From Oscillospiraceae bacterium (GTDB lineage: Bacteria; Bacillota; Clostridia; Oscillospirales; Oscillospiraceae): a DNA stretch of 64,000 nucleotides. The notes below the pieces were generated by a model. That model was not told the origin of the DNA, did no database searches, and worked only from the letters and a program-made list of their open reading frames with translations. The number at the start of each line of letters is the position of its first letter. Position 1 is the first letter of the stretch. Made by a program: the position numbers and the translations under genes. Shown in pieces: positions 43,198-52,482 of the stretch. Location of the stretch: NCBI GenBank assembly GCA_021205095.1, contig JAJPYE010000009.1, forward strand, positions 18,082 to 82,081, written 5' to 3'.

Positions 43198-44018
43198 TCG
43201 TTGATTTCCTCTTGGGGTTGGGTTAGGGCCGGCGCCGCCAGGGGCGCCGCGCCGATTTTTCGAAACCGGGCGTAACGCTTTTCCGTCAGCTCCGACTCGG
43301 TCTTCAGCTCTTGCAGGGTATCCCGCAGCCGCTGCTTTATAAAGGCGTTCAGCTCCTCTGTGGTGCGGCCATCCTCCTGGATGACCTCCTCGATAATGCC
43401 GAAGCCGTAGGCGTCTGCCGCTGTCAGGCGCAGGCAGCTTGCCGCCTCCGCCGCCAGCTTCGCGTTTTTCCACAGAATACTGGCGCAGCCCTCCGGGGAG
43501 ATGACGGAATAGATGGCCGATTGGAGCATCCACACCCGGTCAGCCACGGCCAGGGCCAATGCGCCGCCGCTGCCTCCCTCGCCGATGACGATGGAGACGA
43601 TAGGGGTGTTCAGGGCCATCATTTCCATCAGATTTTCCGCGATGGCCTGGCCCTGGCCCCGCTCCTCGGCCCCTATGCCGCAGTAGGCCCCGGAGGTATC
43701 CACCAGGCAGACGACGGGCCGGTGGAATTTTTCCGCCTGCTTCATCAACCGCAGGGCCTTGCGGTAGCCCTCCGGGTGGGGGGAGCCGAAATTCCGCATG
43801 GCCCGCTCCTTGGCGGCGTGGCCCTTCTCGATGGCGATCACCGTCACGGGCATACCGTCCAGGGTGCCGATACCCCCCACGATGGCGGCGTCGTCTCCGT
43901 AGCGCCGGTCGCCGTGCAGCTCCACAAAATCGGGGAGCAGGGCGTGGATATAGTCAAGGCCCGTCTGTCTGCCGTTGCTGCGGGCCTTTTGCACGATGTC
44001 AAAGGCTGTGTTACTCAT
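43194..44018 (-). CDS. accA: Acetyl-CoA carboxylase carboxyltransferase subunit alpha
   Basis: DFVELHGDRRYGDDAAIVGGIGTLDGMPVTVIAIEKG; GSPHPEGYRKALRLMKQAEKF; VIGEGGSGGALALAVADRV. Confidence 0.94.
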   Translation of the reverse strand: MSNTAFDIVQKARSNGRQTGLDYIHALLPDFVELHGDRRYGDDAAIVGGIGTLDGMPVTVIAIEKGHAAKERAMRNFGSPHPEGYRKALRLMKQAEKFHRPVVCLVDTSGAYCGIGAEERGQGQAIAENLMEMMALNTPIVSIVIGEGGSGGALALAVADRVWMLQSAIYSVISPEGCASILWKNAKLAAEAASCLRLTAADAYGFGIIEEVIQEDGRTTEELNAFIKQRLRDTLQELKTESELTEKRYARFRKIGAAPLAAPALTQPQEEINE

Positions 44019-44874
44019 GGGGTTCCTCCCTGTGCCATAAAAGGAGCTTTGCGATCAGCTCCCGCTGCTCGCTGCGGGGGACGATGGCGTCCACAAATCC
44101 ATGCTCCAGCAAAAATTCCGAGCGCTGGAAGGTCTTGGGCAGGGCCTTGTGGGTGGTCTGCTCGATGACTCTGGCCCCGGCGAAGCCCACGGTGGCCTCC
44201 GGCTCGGCCAGAATCACGTCCCCGCCCATGGCGAAGCTGGCGGTGACGCCCCCGGTGGTGGGGTCTGTCAGTACCGTCAGGTAGAACAGCCCCGCGTCGC
44301 TGTGCTTTTTCAGCGCCCCGCAGGTCTTGGCCATCTGCATCAGGGACAGCAGTCCCTCCTGCATCCGTGCGCCCCCGGACAGGGTACAGCCCACCACCGG
44401 CAGGCGTTCCGCCGTGGCGGCCTCAAAGGTGCGGGTAATCCGCTCGCCCACGGCGGTTCCCATGCTGCCCATCATAAAATAGGGCTCCATGACAAACAGC
44501 CAGCAGGGCTGCCCCCCGATGGCGGCGCGACCGCAGACCACCGCCTCCGTCTCCCGGCTGGCGCTTTGGGTGGTGCTCAGTTTTTCGGGATAGCCGGGAA
44601 AGGAAAGCGGGTCGGAGGATGTCACGTCGCCGAAGTACTCCTGAAAGGAACCGGCGTCGCACAGCATTTTCAGGCGCTGCCGGGCTTTCATCCGAAAATG
44701 ATGGCCGCAGGAGCAGACGCTGTTGTTATACCAAAGCTCGCTCAGGGGTATGCTTTGGTGGCAGTTGGGACATTCCTTGGAGGGTTCGTTTTCGTCCGCC
44801 ATCGCGGCCAGACGGCTGCGTCCTCCTTTTTCCAGCTCGTTTTTGTCCCGGAGGGAAAAGGTTAAAAAGCTCAT
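44011..44874 (-). CDS. accD: Acetyl-CoA carboxylase carboxyltransferase subunit beta
   Basis: CPNCHQSIPLSELWYNNSVCSCGHHFRM zinc ribbon; TLSGGARMQEGLLSLMQMAKT; GGVTASFAMGGDVILAEPEATVGFAGARVIEQT. Confidence 0.94.
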   Translation of the reverse strand: MSFLTFSLRDKNELEKGGRSRLAAMADENEPSKECPNCHQSIPLSELWYNNSVCSCGHHFRMKARQRLKMLCDAGSFQEYFGDVTSSDPLSFPGYPEKLSTTQSASRETEAVVCGRAAIGGQPCWLFVMEPYFMMGSMGTAVGERITRTFEAATAERLPVVGCTLSGGARMQEGLLSLMQMAKTCGALKKHSDAGLFYLTVLTDPTTGGVTASFAMGGDVILAEPEATVGFAGARVIEQTTHKALPKTFQRSEFLLEHGFVDAIVPRSEQRELIAKLLLWHREEPHE

Positions 44875-46187
44875 TGTGTCACCTGCCGTTCCAAAAAGGT
44901 GCAGTCGTAATCTCCCTGGGAGAAACGGCTGTCGCTGACCAGCCGGAGCTGCTCGGCGATGTTGGCCTCCACTCCGTCTATCACAAGCTCGCACAGAGCG
45001 GCCCGCATTTTCCGCAGAGCCTCCTCTCTGGTGCTGGCGTATACCATCAGCTTGCCGATCAGGGCGTCGTAAAAGGCGCTGACCTCCGTTCCCACCACCA
45101 GGGCGCTGTCAAAGCGCACAAAGGGGCCGCCGGGGATGTGAAGCTGCCTTACCTCGCCGGGGGAGAGAGCGTTAATGCGGCACTCTATGCAATTTCCTGT
45201 CATGGTGACGTCCCGCTGACGGAAGGGCAGCTCAATGCCCGCCGCCGTGCGTATCTGCCACTTCACCAGGTCGATGTGGGTGAGAAGCTCGGTGATGCCA
45301 TGCTCCACCTGAAGCCGCACGTTCATCTCCATGAAATGCAGATCTCCCTTGCCGTCCAGCAGGAATTCCAGAGTACCCACCCCGGTGTAGCCCAGAGCCT
45401 TTACCGCTTTGGCGGCATAGGCGAACAGCTCTCGGCGCTGCTTCTCGCTGACGCCGGGAGAGGGGGTCTCCTCGATGAGCTTCTGGTGGTGCCGCTGGAT
45501 GGAGCAGTCCCGCTCCCCCAGACAGACCGACCGGCCCATCTCGTCCGCCAGCACCTGCACCTCGATGTGCCGGGCGGGGTAAATATATTTTTCCAGATAG
45601 AGGGAGCCGTCCCCAAAGGCGGCCTGGGCCTCCGCCTCCGCCAGGGGAAACTGCTCCGCCAGCTCCTGGGGGTTGTTGATCAGACGGATGCCCCGCCCGC
45701 CTCCCCCAGCGGTGGCCTTGAGCATGACGGGGTACCCCAGCTTCTGGGCCGCTGCCGCCGCCTTGTCCTTATCGGGCAGGGTGGCCGTGCCGGGAATGAC
45801 GGGCAGACCCGCGCTTTTCATCTGGCGCTTCATCTCCGTCTTGTCCGCCACCTGCTCCATCAGCTCCGGGCTGGGGCCGATGAAGGCGATGCCGTGCTGC
45901 TGGCAGAGCTTGGCAAAATGGGGGCTTTCGGACAGAAAGCCGTAGCCGGGGTGAATGGCCTCCGCCTTGGCGGCCAGGGCCGCTCGGACGATTTGCTCCT
46001 CATCCAAATAGCTGCGGGAGGCGGCGGCAGGGCCGATGCAGAAGCTCTCGTCCGCCAGATCCACATGGAGGGACTGACGATCCGCCTGGGAGTACACCGC
46101 CACGGAGGCGATGCCCATCTCCTTGCAGGCCCGGATGATGCGAACGGCGATCTCGCCCCGGTTCGCGATCAGGATTTTTGAAAACAT
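44871..46187 (-). CDS. accC: Acetyl-CoA carboxylase biotin carboxylase subunit
   Basis: MFSKILIANRGEIAVRIIRACKEMGI; HPGYGFLSESPHFAKLC; KATAGGGGRGIRLI; ERDCSIQRHHQKLIEE; FMEMNVRLQVEHGITELLTHIDLV. Confidence 0.95.
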   Translation of the reverse strand: MFSKILIANRGEIAVRIIRACKEMGIASVAVYSQADRQSLHVDLADESFCIGPAAASRSYLDEEQIVRAALAAKAEAIHPGYGFLSESPHFAKLCQQHGIAFIGPSPELMEQVADKTEMKRQMKSAGLPVIPGTATLPDKDKAAAAAQKLGYPVMLKATAGGGGRGIRLINNPQELAEQFPLAEAEAQAAFGDGSLYLEKYIYPARHIEVQVLADEMGRSVCLGERDCSIQRHHQKLIEETPSPGVSEKQRRELFAYAAKAVKALGYTGVGTLEFLLDGKGDLHFMEMNVRLQVEHGITELLTHIDLVKWQIRTAAGIELPFRQRDVTMTGNCIECRINALSPGEVRQLHIPGGPFVRFDSALVVGTEVSAFYDALIGKLMVYASTREEALRKMRAALCELVIDGVEANIAEQLRLVSDSRFSQGDYDCTFLERQVTQ

Positions 46188-46606
46188 ATGCTTTTCTCCG
46201 TAATGGCAAAGGAGAAGGACGCCTTCACGCACAGGCGATTCTCCACGTAGCCCTCTCCCTCCCCAAAATAAAAGGGGTGCTTGGAGCGGGTCAGCCGGCA
46301 GCGGGTGGTGAACTCATCCCCCGGATAGACCGGGGATTTGAACCGCACCTTGTCAAGGCCGGTATACAGGGGGATCTGGTCGGCGCTGTCGATTTTCGGT
46401 ATTAAAATGCAGGCGGACTGGGCCAGTATCTCGCACAAAATCACCCCAGGCACCACGGGAAAGCCAGGAAAATGCCCCTGCAAGAACCACTCGTTCCCGG
46501 TGATTTTGAGCTTGCCGCAGGCGTATTCCCCGTCCCGCTCCAGGCTGTCCAGTAGCAGCATATTGTCCCGGTGGGGCAGTATGGTCTTGATCTCCTCCTG
46601 TGTCAT
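46169..46606 (-). CDS. fabZ: 3-hydroxyacyl-ACP dehydratase FabZ
   Basis: ILPHRDNMLLLDSLER; LQGHFPGFPVVPGVILCEILAQSA. Confidence 0.93.
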   Translation of the reverse strand: MTQEEIKTILPHRDNMLLLDSLERDGEYACGKLKITGNEWFLQGHFPGFPVVPGVILCEILAQSACILIPKIDSADQIPLYTGLDKVRFKSPVYPGDEFTTRCRLTRSKHPFYFGEGEGYVENRLCVKASFSFAITEKSICFQKS

Positions 46607-47028
46607 TCCTGGGCCTCCATTCTAAAAAGTACGCAGCCGTAATCCACAAGCTGCCCGTCCTGGACGCAGATGTCGGTGATGACTCCGTCCGCCTCCGCCA
46701 CGATCTCATTCATCAGCTTCATGGCCTCCACAATGCACAGCACGTCCCCCTTCTTCACCCGGTCGCCGATTTTCACATACGGTTCCGCATTCTCCATAGG
46801 GGCGGCGTAGAACACGCCCACAATGGGGGAGGAGACGGTCAGCGCCCCCGCCGGAGCCGCCTCCAGAGCGGGAGCCGCCGGGGCGGCGGTCAGGGTCGGG
46901 GTAGGGGCCGGGGAGGCGAGCTGGGCGCACTCCAGCCGAAGGGTGCCTTTGGCTTCGTCTATTTCCAGGCCAGTCAGCCCCAGCTCCCGCATTAGCCGGG
47001 CGTATCTTCTGATGTCTGCGTCCGTCAT
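46603..47028 (-). CDS. accB: Acetyl-CoA carboxylase biotin carboxyl carrier protein
   Basis: VSSPIVGVFYAAPMENAEPYVKIGDRVKKGDVLCIVEAMKLMNEIVAEADGVITDI (EAMKLMNEI biotinylation motif). Confidence 0.93.
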   Translation of the reverse strand: MTDADIRRYARLMRELGLTGLEIDEAKGTLRLECAQLASPAPTPTLTAAPAAPALEAAPAGALTVSSPIVGVFYAAPMENAEPYVKIGDRVKKGDVLCIVEAMKLMNEIVAEADGVITDICVQDGQLVDYGCVLFRMEAQE

Positions 47029-48269
47029 TGGGCGGCCCTCCGAAAGGCCAGGCAGGCGTTGTGGCCCCCGAATCCAAGGGAGTTGGAAAGAGCCAGGGTG
47101 ATGTCCGCCTGGGCGGCCTGGTTGGGCGTGTAATTCAGATCGCAGTCCGGGTCAGGCTCCAGCAGATGAATCGTGGGCGGGATGATCCCCGTTTCCAGGG
47201 CCTGCACGCAGGCGATGGCCTCGATAGCACCCGCCGCGCCAAGCATATGGCCGGTCATGGACTTGGTGGAGCTGATGCAGGCGTCCTCCGCCGCCTGGCC
47301 CAGGGCGTTTTTGATGACCACGGTCTCCAGCCGGTCGTTCATGGGGGTGCCGGTGCCGTGGGCGTTCACGTAGACCCGGTCGGCGGGGGTGTAGCCCGCT
47401 TCCTCCATGGCAAGCTCCATGGCCCTGGTGCCGCCCAGCGCGTCCGGGCGGGGGGCCGTCATGTGATAGGCGTCGCAGGTGGAGCCGTAGCCGCATACCT
47501 CGGCATATATGGTTGCGCCGCGTGCCAGGGCGTGGTCGTAATCCTCCAAGATCAGGGCCGCCGCGCCTTCGCCCAGGATGAAGCCTCCCCGCCGCCGGTC
47601 AAAGGGCAGGGACGCGGCCTCCGGGTCGGTGACGGTGGACAGAGCCTGCATATTGGAAAAGCCCGCGATGGCTACCCCGCAGACCGCCGCCTCCGTGCCG
47701 CCGGTGATGACTGCGTCCGCATAGCCGTGGCGAATCAGCCGCATAGCCTCGCCGATGGCATTGGAGCCGGAGGCGCAGGCCGTCACCGCCGGCATGACGG
47801 AGTTCATGCAGCCAAAGCGAATGGCGATGGCCCCCGCCGCCATATTGGGGATCATCATGGGAACGAAGTAGGGAGATACCCGCTTCGGCCCACGCTCCAG
47901 CAGCTTGCTGTGTTCCGACTCCAGGGTGCGGATGCCTCCGATGCCGGAGCCAAAAATGCAGCCGAAGCGATCCGGGGCTACCTTTTCCTGGATTCCGCTG
48001 TCCTCCATAGCCTGACAGGCGGCGGCTATGGCGTACTGGGTGAACAGGTCGCTTCTCAGCACCTCCTGCTTTTCCATGTACTGCCGGGGGTCGAAGTCCT
48101 TCACCTCCGCCGCCAGGGTGGCCTTGTATCCTTCGGTATCAAAGCGGGTAATCGGCCCGATGCCGTGGACGCCGTTTACCATGCTCTCCCACGTCTGGGA
48201 CACCGTCAGCCCAATGGGCGTGACCGCGCCCATGCCCGTCACCGCCACTCGATGTAATGTCTGTTCCAT
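47025..48269 (-). CDS. fabF: Beta-ketoacyl-ACP synthase II
   Basis: RVAVTGMGAVTPIGLTVSQTWESMVNGVHGIGPITRFD; VTACASGSNAIGEAMRLIRHGYAD; NAHGTGTPMNDRLE; SKSMTGHMLGAAGAIEAIAC; NSLGFGGHNACLAF. Confidence 0.95.
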   Translation of the reverse strand: MEQTLHRVAVTGMGAVTPIGLTVSQTWESMVNGVHGIGPITRFDTEGYKATLAAEVKDFDPRQYMEKQEVLRSDLFTQYAIAAACQAMEDSGIQEKVAPDRFGCIFGSGIGGIRTLESEHSKLLERGPKRVSPYFVPMMIPNMAAGAIAIRFGCMNSVMPAVTACASGSNAIGEAMRLIRHGYADAVITGGTEAAVCGVAIAGFSNMQALSTVTDPEAASLPFDRRRGGFILGEGAAALILEDYDHALARGATIYAEVCGYGSTCDAYHMTAPRPDALGGTRAMELAMEEAGYTPADRVYVNAHGTGTPMNDRLETVVIKNALGQAAEDACISSTKSMTGHMLGAAGAIEAIACVQALETGIIPPTIHLLEPDPDCDLNYTPNQAAQADITLALSNSLGFGGHNACLAFRRAAQ

Positions 48270-48339
48270 GTGTTGCTCCTTATCTTAAAATCCAATAAAA
48301 ATTTTTATTGAATGTCAGTTGTCAGTCTTTTTCTTTTCT

Positions 48340-48472
48340 CAATCCCATATCCCGCCGTCAGGCGGTGTGCAACGCGCAACCGTGCGAGGCACGGCTCTTA
48401 GCGCGTGCAGTGCGCGGTTCAGGCCGCAGCCCCTAATCTGGAATAAAAAGCAGAGCTTTTTATTCCAGATTA
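48340..48472 (-). repeat. Hairpin-rich element between fabG and fabF, possible relative of copies A/B (copy C)
   Basis: 18-bp perfect stem TAATCTGGAATAAAAAGC-TCT-GCTTTTTATTCCAGATTA (48434-48472, minus-strand reading) followed by CTGCGGCC and hairpins CCGTGC-CTC-GCACGG and CCGCC-TGAC-GGCGG; lacks the ACGTACACGCCGC core. Confidence 0.5.
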
Positions 48473-48473
48473 T

Positions 48474-49211
48474 TTACATGGCGATACCGCCGTCAACGCG
48501 TAAAACGGTGCCGGTGATGTAGTCGGAGGCAATCAGAAACGCCGCTGCGTCGGCTACCTCCTCCGGCCTGCCCATACGGCCCAGGGGGATGGCGGCGGCA
48601 ATGGCCGCCTCCTTGTCGGAGACGTCCTTGGTCATGGCCGTCTCGATAAAGCCGGGGGCGATGGCGTTGCAGGTGACGTTTTTGGAGGCCAGCTCCTTGG
48701 CGATGGACTTGGTAAGCCCAATCAGCCCCGCCTTGGAGGCGGCGTAGTTGGCCTGGCCGGGATTCCCCATCAGGCCGGAGACGGAGCTGATGTTAATAAT
48801 CCGCCCCTCCCGGCTGCGAAGCATCATGGGGCTGAAATGGCGAATCATGTTGAAGGCCCCCTTCAGGTTCGTGTCCAGCACCGCGTCATAGGACGCCTCG
48901 GACATCACCATGGCCAGCCCGTCGCGGGTAACGCCGGCGTTGTTCACCAGAATATGCACCGTGCCGAACTCCTTTTTGATGTCGGCGGCAAGCTGCTTCA
49001 CGGCGGCAAAATCCGCCACGTCGCAGCCATAGGCGGCGGCCTTGACGCTGTACTGTTCCCGGCAGTCCTGGCAGACCGCCTCCGCCGCCTCCTGTCCGGC
49101 GGCGTATATCACCGCCACGTTGGCTCCCAGGGAGGCCAGCTTTCTTGTGATGGCCGCCCCAATGCCTCTGGAACCGCCGGTGACAACGGCGATTTTGTCT
49201 TTCAGCTCCAT
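48474..49211 (-). CDS. fabG: 3-oxoacyl-ACP reductase FabG
   Basis: IAVVTGGSRGIGAAITRKLASLGANVAVIY; LVNNAGVTRDGL; NISSVSGLMGNPGQANYAASKAGLIGLTKSIAKE. Confidence 0.95.
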   Translation of the reverse strand: MELKDKIAVVTGGSRGIGAAITRKLASLGANVAVIYAAGQEAAEAVCQDCREQYSVKAAAYGCDVADFAAVKQLAADIKKEFGTVHILVNNAGVTRDGLAMVMSEASYDAVLDTNLKGAFNMIRHFSPMMLRSREGRIINISSVSGLMGNPGQANYAASKAGLIGLTKSIAKELASKNVTCNAIAPGFIETAMTKDVSDKEAAIAAAIPLGRMGRPEEVADAAAFLIASDYITGTVLRVDGGIAM

Positions 49212-50122
49212 GCCTGTACCTCCTGAATCGTCTCCTCCAGGGTCTTGGCGTCCGCCGCGCTGAATATGCGGGCCTCCGGGAGAATACGGCGTATCATGCC
49301 TCCCAGGGTAGTACCCGGCCCCAACTCAATGAATGTATCCGCTCCGTCGGCGGCCATGCGCCGGACGGACTTCTCCCACAAAACGGGGGAGCATATCTGC
49401 CGGGTTAGGGTTCCGGCGATGTCCGCCGGATAGACCTCCCCGGTGAGATTGGCGTATACGCCGATTTCCGGGGCGGCGAAGTCATAGCCTTCCAGCGCCT
49501 GCCCAAACCGGCGGGAGGCGTCGTTCATAAAGGGGGAGTGGAAGCCGCTCTGCACCTTCAAGGGCAGCGCCCGGCCTCCGGCGGCCTTGACCGCGGCGGT
49601 GAAGGCCGCCTTCTCCTCCATGGCCCCGGCCACGGTGATCTGGCCCGGACAGTTGTAGTTGACGGGATATACCTCCTGGAAGGCGGCGCAGACCGCCCGC
49701 ACCGCTTCGTCGGACAGCTTCACCACCGCCGCCATAAAGGCGGGGCGGGCCAGGGCCGCCTCCTGCATCAGGGCTCCCCGCTGACATACCAGCGCCAGAC
49801 CCTGGGAAAAGCTCATGCTCCCGGCGCAGGTCAGAGCGGCCAGCTCTCCCAGGGAGAAGCCCGCCGCCATCTGGGGCCGGATACCGGCCTCAGCCAGGGC
49901 CGCCGCTGCGGCCAGCTCCACCGTGAACAGGCAGGGCTGGGTGACGGCGGTGTCCTTCAGCTCCTCTTCGCTGCCGGTGAAGCACTGGGCGGAGGTGCCG
50001 GGACGAACCGCCTCGGCCTGGCGGAAGATTTCCGCCGCCGCCGGACTTTTCTGGGTCAGCTCCTGGCCCATCCCGGCGTGCTGCGCCCCCTGACCGGGGA
50101 AGACAAAGGCTATTTTACCCAT
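49202..50122 (-). CDS. fabD: Malonyl-CoA:ACP transacylase
   Basis: IAFVFPGQGAQHAGMGQEL; AAGFSLGELAALTCAGSMSF (GxSxG); QSGFHSPFM. Confidence 0.94.
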   Translation of the reverse strand: MGKIAFVFPGQGAQHAGMGQELTQKSPAAAEIFRQAEAVRPGTSAQCFTGSEEELKDTAVTQPCLFTVELAAAAALAEAGIRPQMAAGFSLGELAALTCAGSMSFSQGLALVCQRGALMQEAALARPAFMAAVVKLSDEAVRAVCAAFQEVYPVNYNCPGQITVAGAMEEKAAFTAAVKAAGGRALPLKVQSGFHSPFMNDASRRFGQALEGYDFAAPEIGVYANLTGEVYPADIAGTLTRQICSPVLWEKSVRRMAADGADTFIELGPGTTLGGMIRRILPEARIFSAADAKTLEETIQEVQAWS

Positions 50123-51054
50123 GCCGCCGCCCCCTTCAGATAAGGCTCTGCCCCCTCCATCAGCTCCCGCACGATGACTGCCGCGGGCTGTATCTCATGA
50201 ACCATGGCGGCGGACTGGCCGGACATGAAGCAGTTCTTCGTCCAGTTGCCCTCTTCCACCGCACCGCGAAAGGCACCCACGCTCATTTTTTCCAGCTCCT
50301 CGTCCGGCGCGCCGCCGTATTCCGCCTTGGAATAGGCCCGCGTGAAGCCGTTTCGCAGACAGCGGATGGGATGATCCAGCCGCTTGCCCACAACCGTGGT
50401 GCCGCGGTCGGTGGCCTTTAAAATGCGCTCCTTGTAGGTGGGGTGGATGGTACACTCCTCCGCGCTCAGAAACCGGGTGCCAACCTGCACGCCGCAGGCC
50501 CCCAGCATCAGAGCCGCCGCTACGCCCCGGCCATCCGCAATGCCTCCGGCGGCGATCACAGGCAGATCTGTGGCGTCGCACACCAGAGGCACCAGCACCA
50601 TGGTGGTCAGCTCGCCCACATGGCCGCCGCTCTCCCCGCCCTCGGCGATCAGGGCGGAGGCCCCGGCGCGGGTCATCAGCTTCGCCATAGCCACGGAGGC
50701 CACTACCGGGATGACCTTGACCCCGGCCTCCCGCCACATGGCCATATAGCCGGCGGGGTTGCCCGCCCCGGTGGTGACAGCCGCCACACGCTCCTCCGCC
50801 GCTATGGCGGCCACATCGTCCGCATAGCGGCTCATGAGCATGATGTTCACCCCGAAGGGCTTGTCGGTCAGGCTCCGGGCAATGTGGATCTGCTCCCGGA
50901 CATAGTCCGCGCGGGAGTTTCCGGCGGCGATAATGCCAAGGCCCCCCGCCTCCGACACGGCGGCGGCCAGCCGCCCGTCGGCGATCCAGGCCATGCCCCC
51001 CTGAAACAGGGGGTACTGGATGCCAAGCATCTCACAGATAGGACTGTTAATCAC
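50110..51054 (-). CDS. fabK: Enoyl-ACP reductase II FabK
   Basis: LGIQYPLFQGGMAWIADGRLAAAVSEAGGLGIIAAGNS; ALIAEGGESGGHVGELTTMVLVPLV; VIAAGGIADGRGVAAALMLGACGVQVGTRFL. Confidence 0.94.
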   Translation of the reverse strand: MINSPICEMLGIQYPLFQGGMAWIADGRLAAAVSEAGGLGIIAAGNSRADYVREQIHIARSLTDKPFGVNIMLMSRYADDVAAIAAEERVAAVTTGAGNPAGYMAMWREAGVKVIPVVASVAMAKLMTRAGASALIAEGGESGGHVGELTTMVLVPLVCDATDLPVIAAGGIADGRGVAAALMLGACGVQVGTRFLSAEECTIHPTYKERILKATDRGTTVVGKRLDHPIRCLRNGFTRAYSKAEYGGAPDEELEKMSVGAFRGAVEEGNWTKNCFMSGQSAAMVHEIQPAAVIVRELMEGAEPYLKGAAAWVK

Positions 51055-51284
51055 CCCTCCTGCTCCGCCTTCTTCGCCTCAATAAAGGCCACCAGCTCGC
51101 CCACGGTCTCCACCTTCTGGTCAAGCTCGACCTCCATGCCGATCTCGTCCTCAAGCTGCATAAGAAGCTCCACCGTGTCCAGGGAATCGATGCCCAGGTC
51201 GTGGAATTTGCTGTCCATGGTGATGTCGGCGGGGTCGCACTCCAGCCGGTCTGCGATCAGTGCTGCGATACTTTCAAAAATCAT
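51051..51284 (-). CDS. acpP: Acyl carrier protein
   Basis: MIFESIAALIADRLECDPADITMDSKFHDLGIDSLDTVELLMQLEDEIGMEVE; DSLD phosphopantetheine site. Confidence 0.95.
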   Translation of the reverse strand: MIFESIAALIADRLECDPADITMDSKFHDLGIDSLDTVELLMQLEDEIGMEVELDQKVETVGELVAFIEAKKAEQEG

Positions 51285-51348
51285 GATTATACCCTCCAAA
51301 AGTTAAAAAATTAAAAGTAATCAGCGTTTACCTATACGCGAAAAAATA

Positions 51349-51407
51349 CGAGGGTAATCATTGATTACCCTCGTGGTGATAATACCATATCAGTCGGTGG
51401 ATGTCAA
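51349..51407 (-). promoter_or_regulatory. Promoter and palindromic operator/attenuator of the acp-fab operon
   Basis: Minus strand TTGACA (51402-51407), 17-nt spacer, TATTAT (51379-51384); palindrome CGAGGGTAATC-AAT-GATTACCCTCG (51349-51373) then TATTTTTTCG. Confidence 0.7.
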
Positions 51408-51444
51408 CCAAATATTGTGCTGATTTTATGGAGCGGCGCGCTTT

Positions 51445-52482
51445 CTACAGCATCAGCGCGACGTCCCGGCAAAGGGCGGCCACGTCCTGGGGGTCGGTGC
51501 TCCAGCTTGTGCAGAAGCGAACGCACTGGTGGGTATCGTCCACACGCTCGTATTGCTCGAAGATGTATTTTTCCGCGAGACGCTGGGCCTGCCCGTCCTC
51601 CACGACGAGGAAGAGCTGATTTGTGCAGCTTTCGATGTAGCAGGAAACGCCCTTTTGGGCGAAGGCGGATTTCAGCGCCATGGCGTACTCGTCGGCCTGG
51701 CGGGTTATCTCGAAATACAGCCCGTCCCGGAACAGCGTGTAAAACTGCACGCCCAGAAGCCAGCCCTTCGCCAGCATGGCCCCGCCCTGCTTCATGTAGT
51801 GGCGGAAGCCCACGTTCAGGGCGGGATTGGTGATGACCAGGGCCTCGCCGAACATCGTGCCGCATTTGGTGCCGCCGATGGTGAATATATCCGCAAGCCG
51901 CGCGAGATCTGCCATGGTCACGTCGTTTTCCGCGGCCCCCAGGCCGTAGCCCAGCCGCGCCCCGTCGATATAGAGATACAGGCCGTACTGCTCGCAGAGA
52001 GCGTGTATCGCCTCCAGCTCGGAGAGGGAATAGATGGTGCCGTACTCCGTCGGGAAGGCCAGGGACACAAGCTTAGGCTGGGCGATTTGGTCCTGATGGG
52101 TGCTGGTGAGATAAAGCTCCATCTGGGCCGTGATGAAGGCCGGATCGAGCTTTCCCTCCCGGCCCGGACAGGTGACGAGCTTTATCCCCGCGTGCTCCGG
52201 CGCGCCGCTCTCGTGGACGTTTATGTGGGCCGTGTCCGCGCATAAAACGGCCTGATAGGGCCGCAGGGCGGCGGAGAGGGCGAGGACGTTCACCTGCGTC
52301 CCGCCGGGGATGAAGTGGACAGCGGCCTGGGGACAGTCCAGGTATTTTCCGATCTCCTGTGCCGCCGCCCGGCACCACTCGTCCTCCCCGTACCCGGCGT
52401 AGGAGGTGGAATTGATTTCCGTGAGCGCCTGCAATATGCTGGGGTGACAACCCTGGCTGTAGTCGTTATTGAAGCGTATCAT
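51445..52482 (-). CDS. Low-specificity L-threonine aldolase family (PLP beta-eliminating lyase)
   Basis: [83 protein letters not shown] (PLP-lysine region). Confidence 0.87.
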   Translation of the reverse strand: MIRFNNDYSQGCHPSILQALTEINSTSYAGYGEDEWCRAAAQEIGKYLDCPQAAVHFIPGGTQVNVLALSAALRPYQAVLCADTAHINVHESGAPEHAGIKLVTCPGREGKLDPAFITAQMELYLTSTHQDQIAQPKLVSLAFPTEYGTIYSLSELEAIHALCEQYGLYLYIDGARLGYGLGAAENDVTMADLARLADIFTIGGTKCGTMFGEALVITNPALNVGFRHYMKQGGAMLAKGWLLGVQFYTLFRDGLYFEITRQADEYAMALKSAFAQKGVSCYIESCTNQLFLVVEDGQAQRLAEKYIFEQYERVDDTHQCVRFCTSWSTDPQDVAALCRDVALML

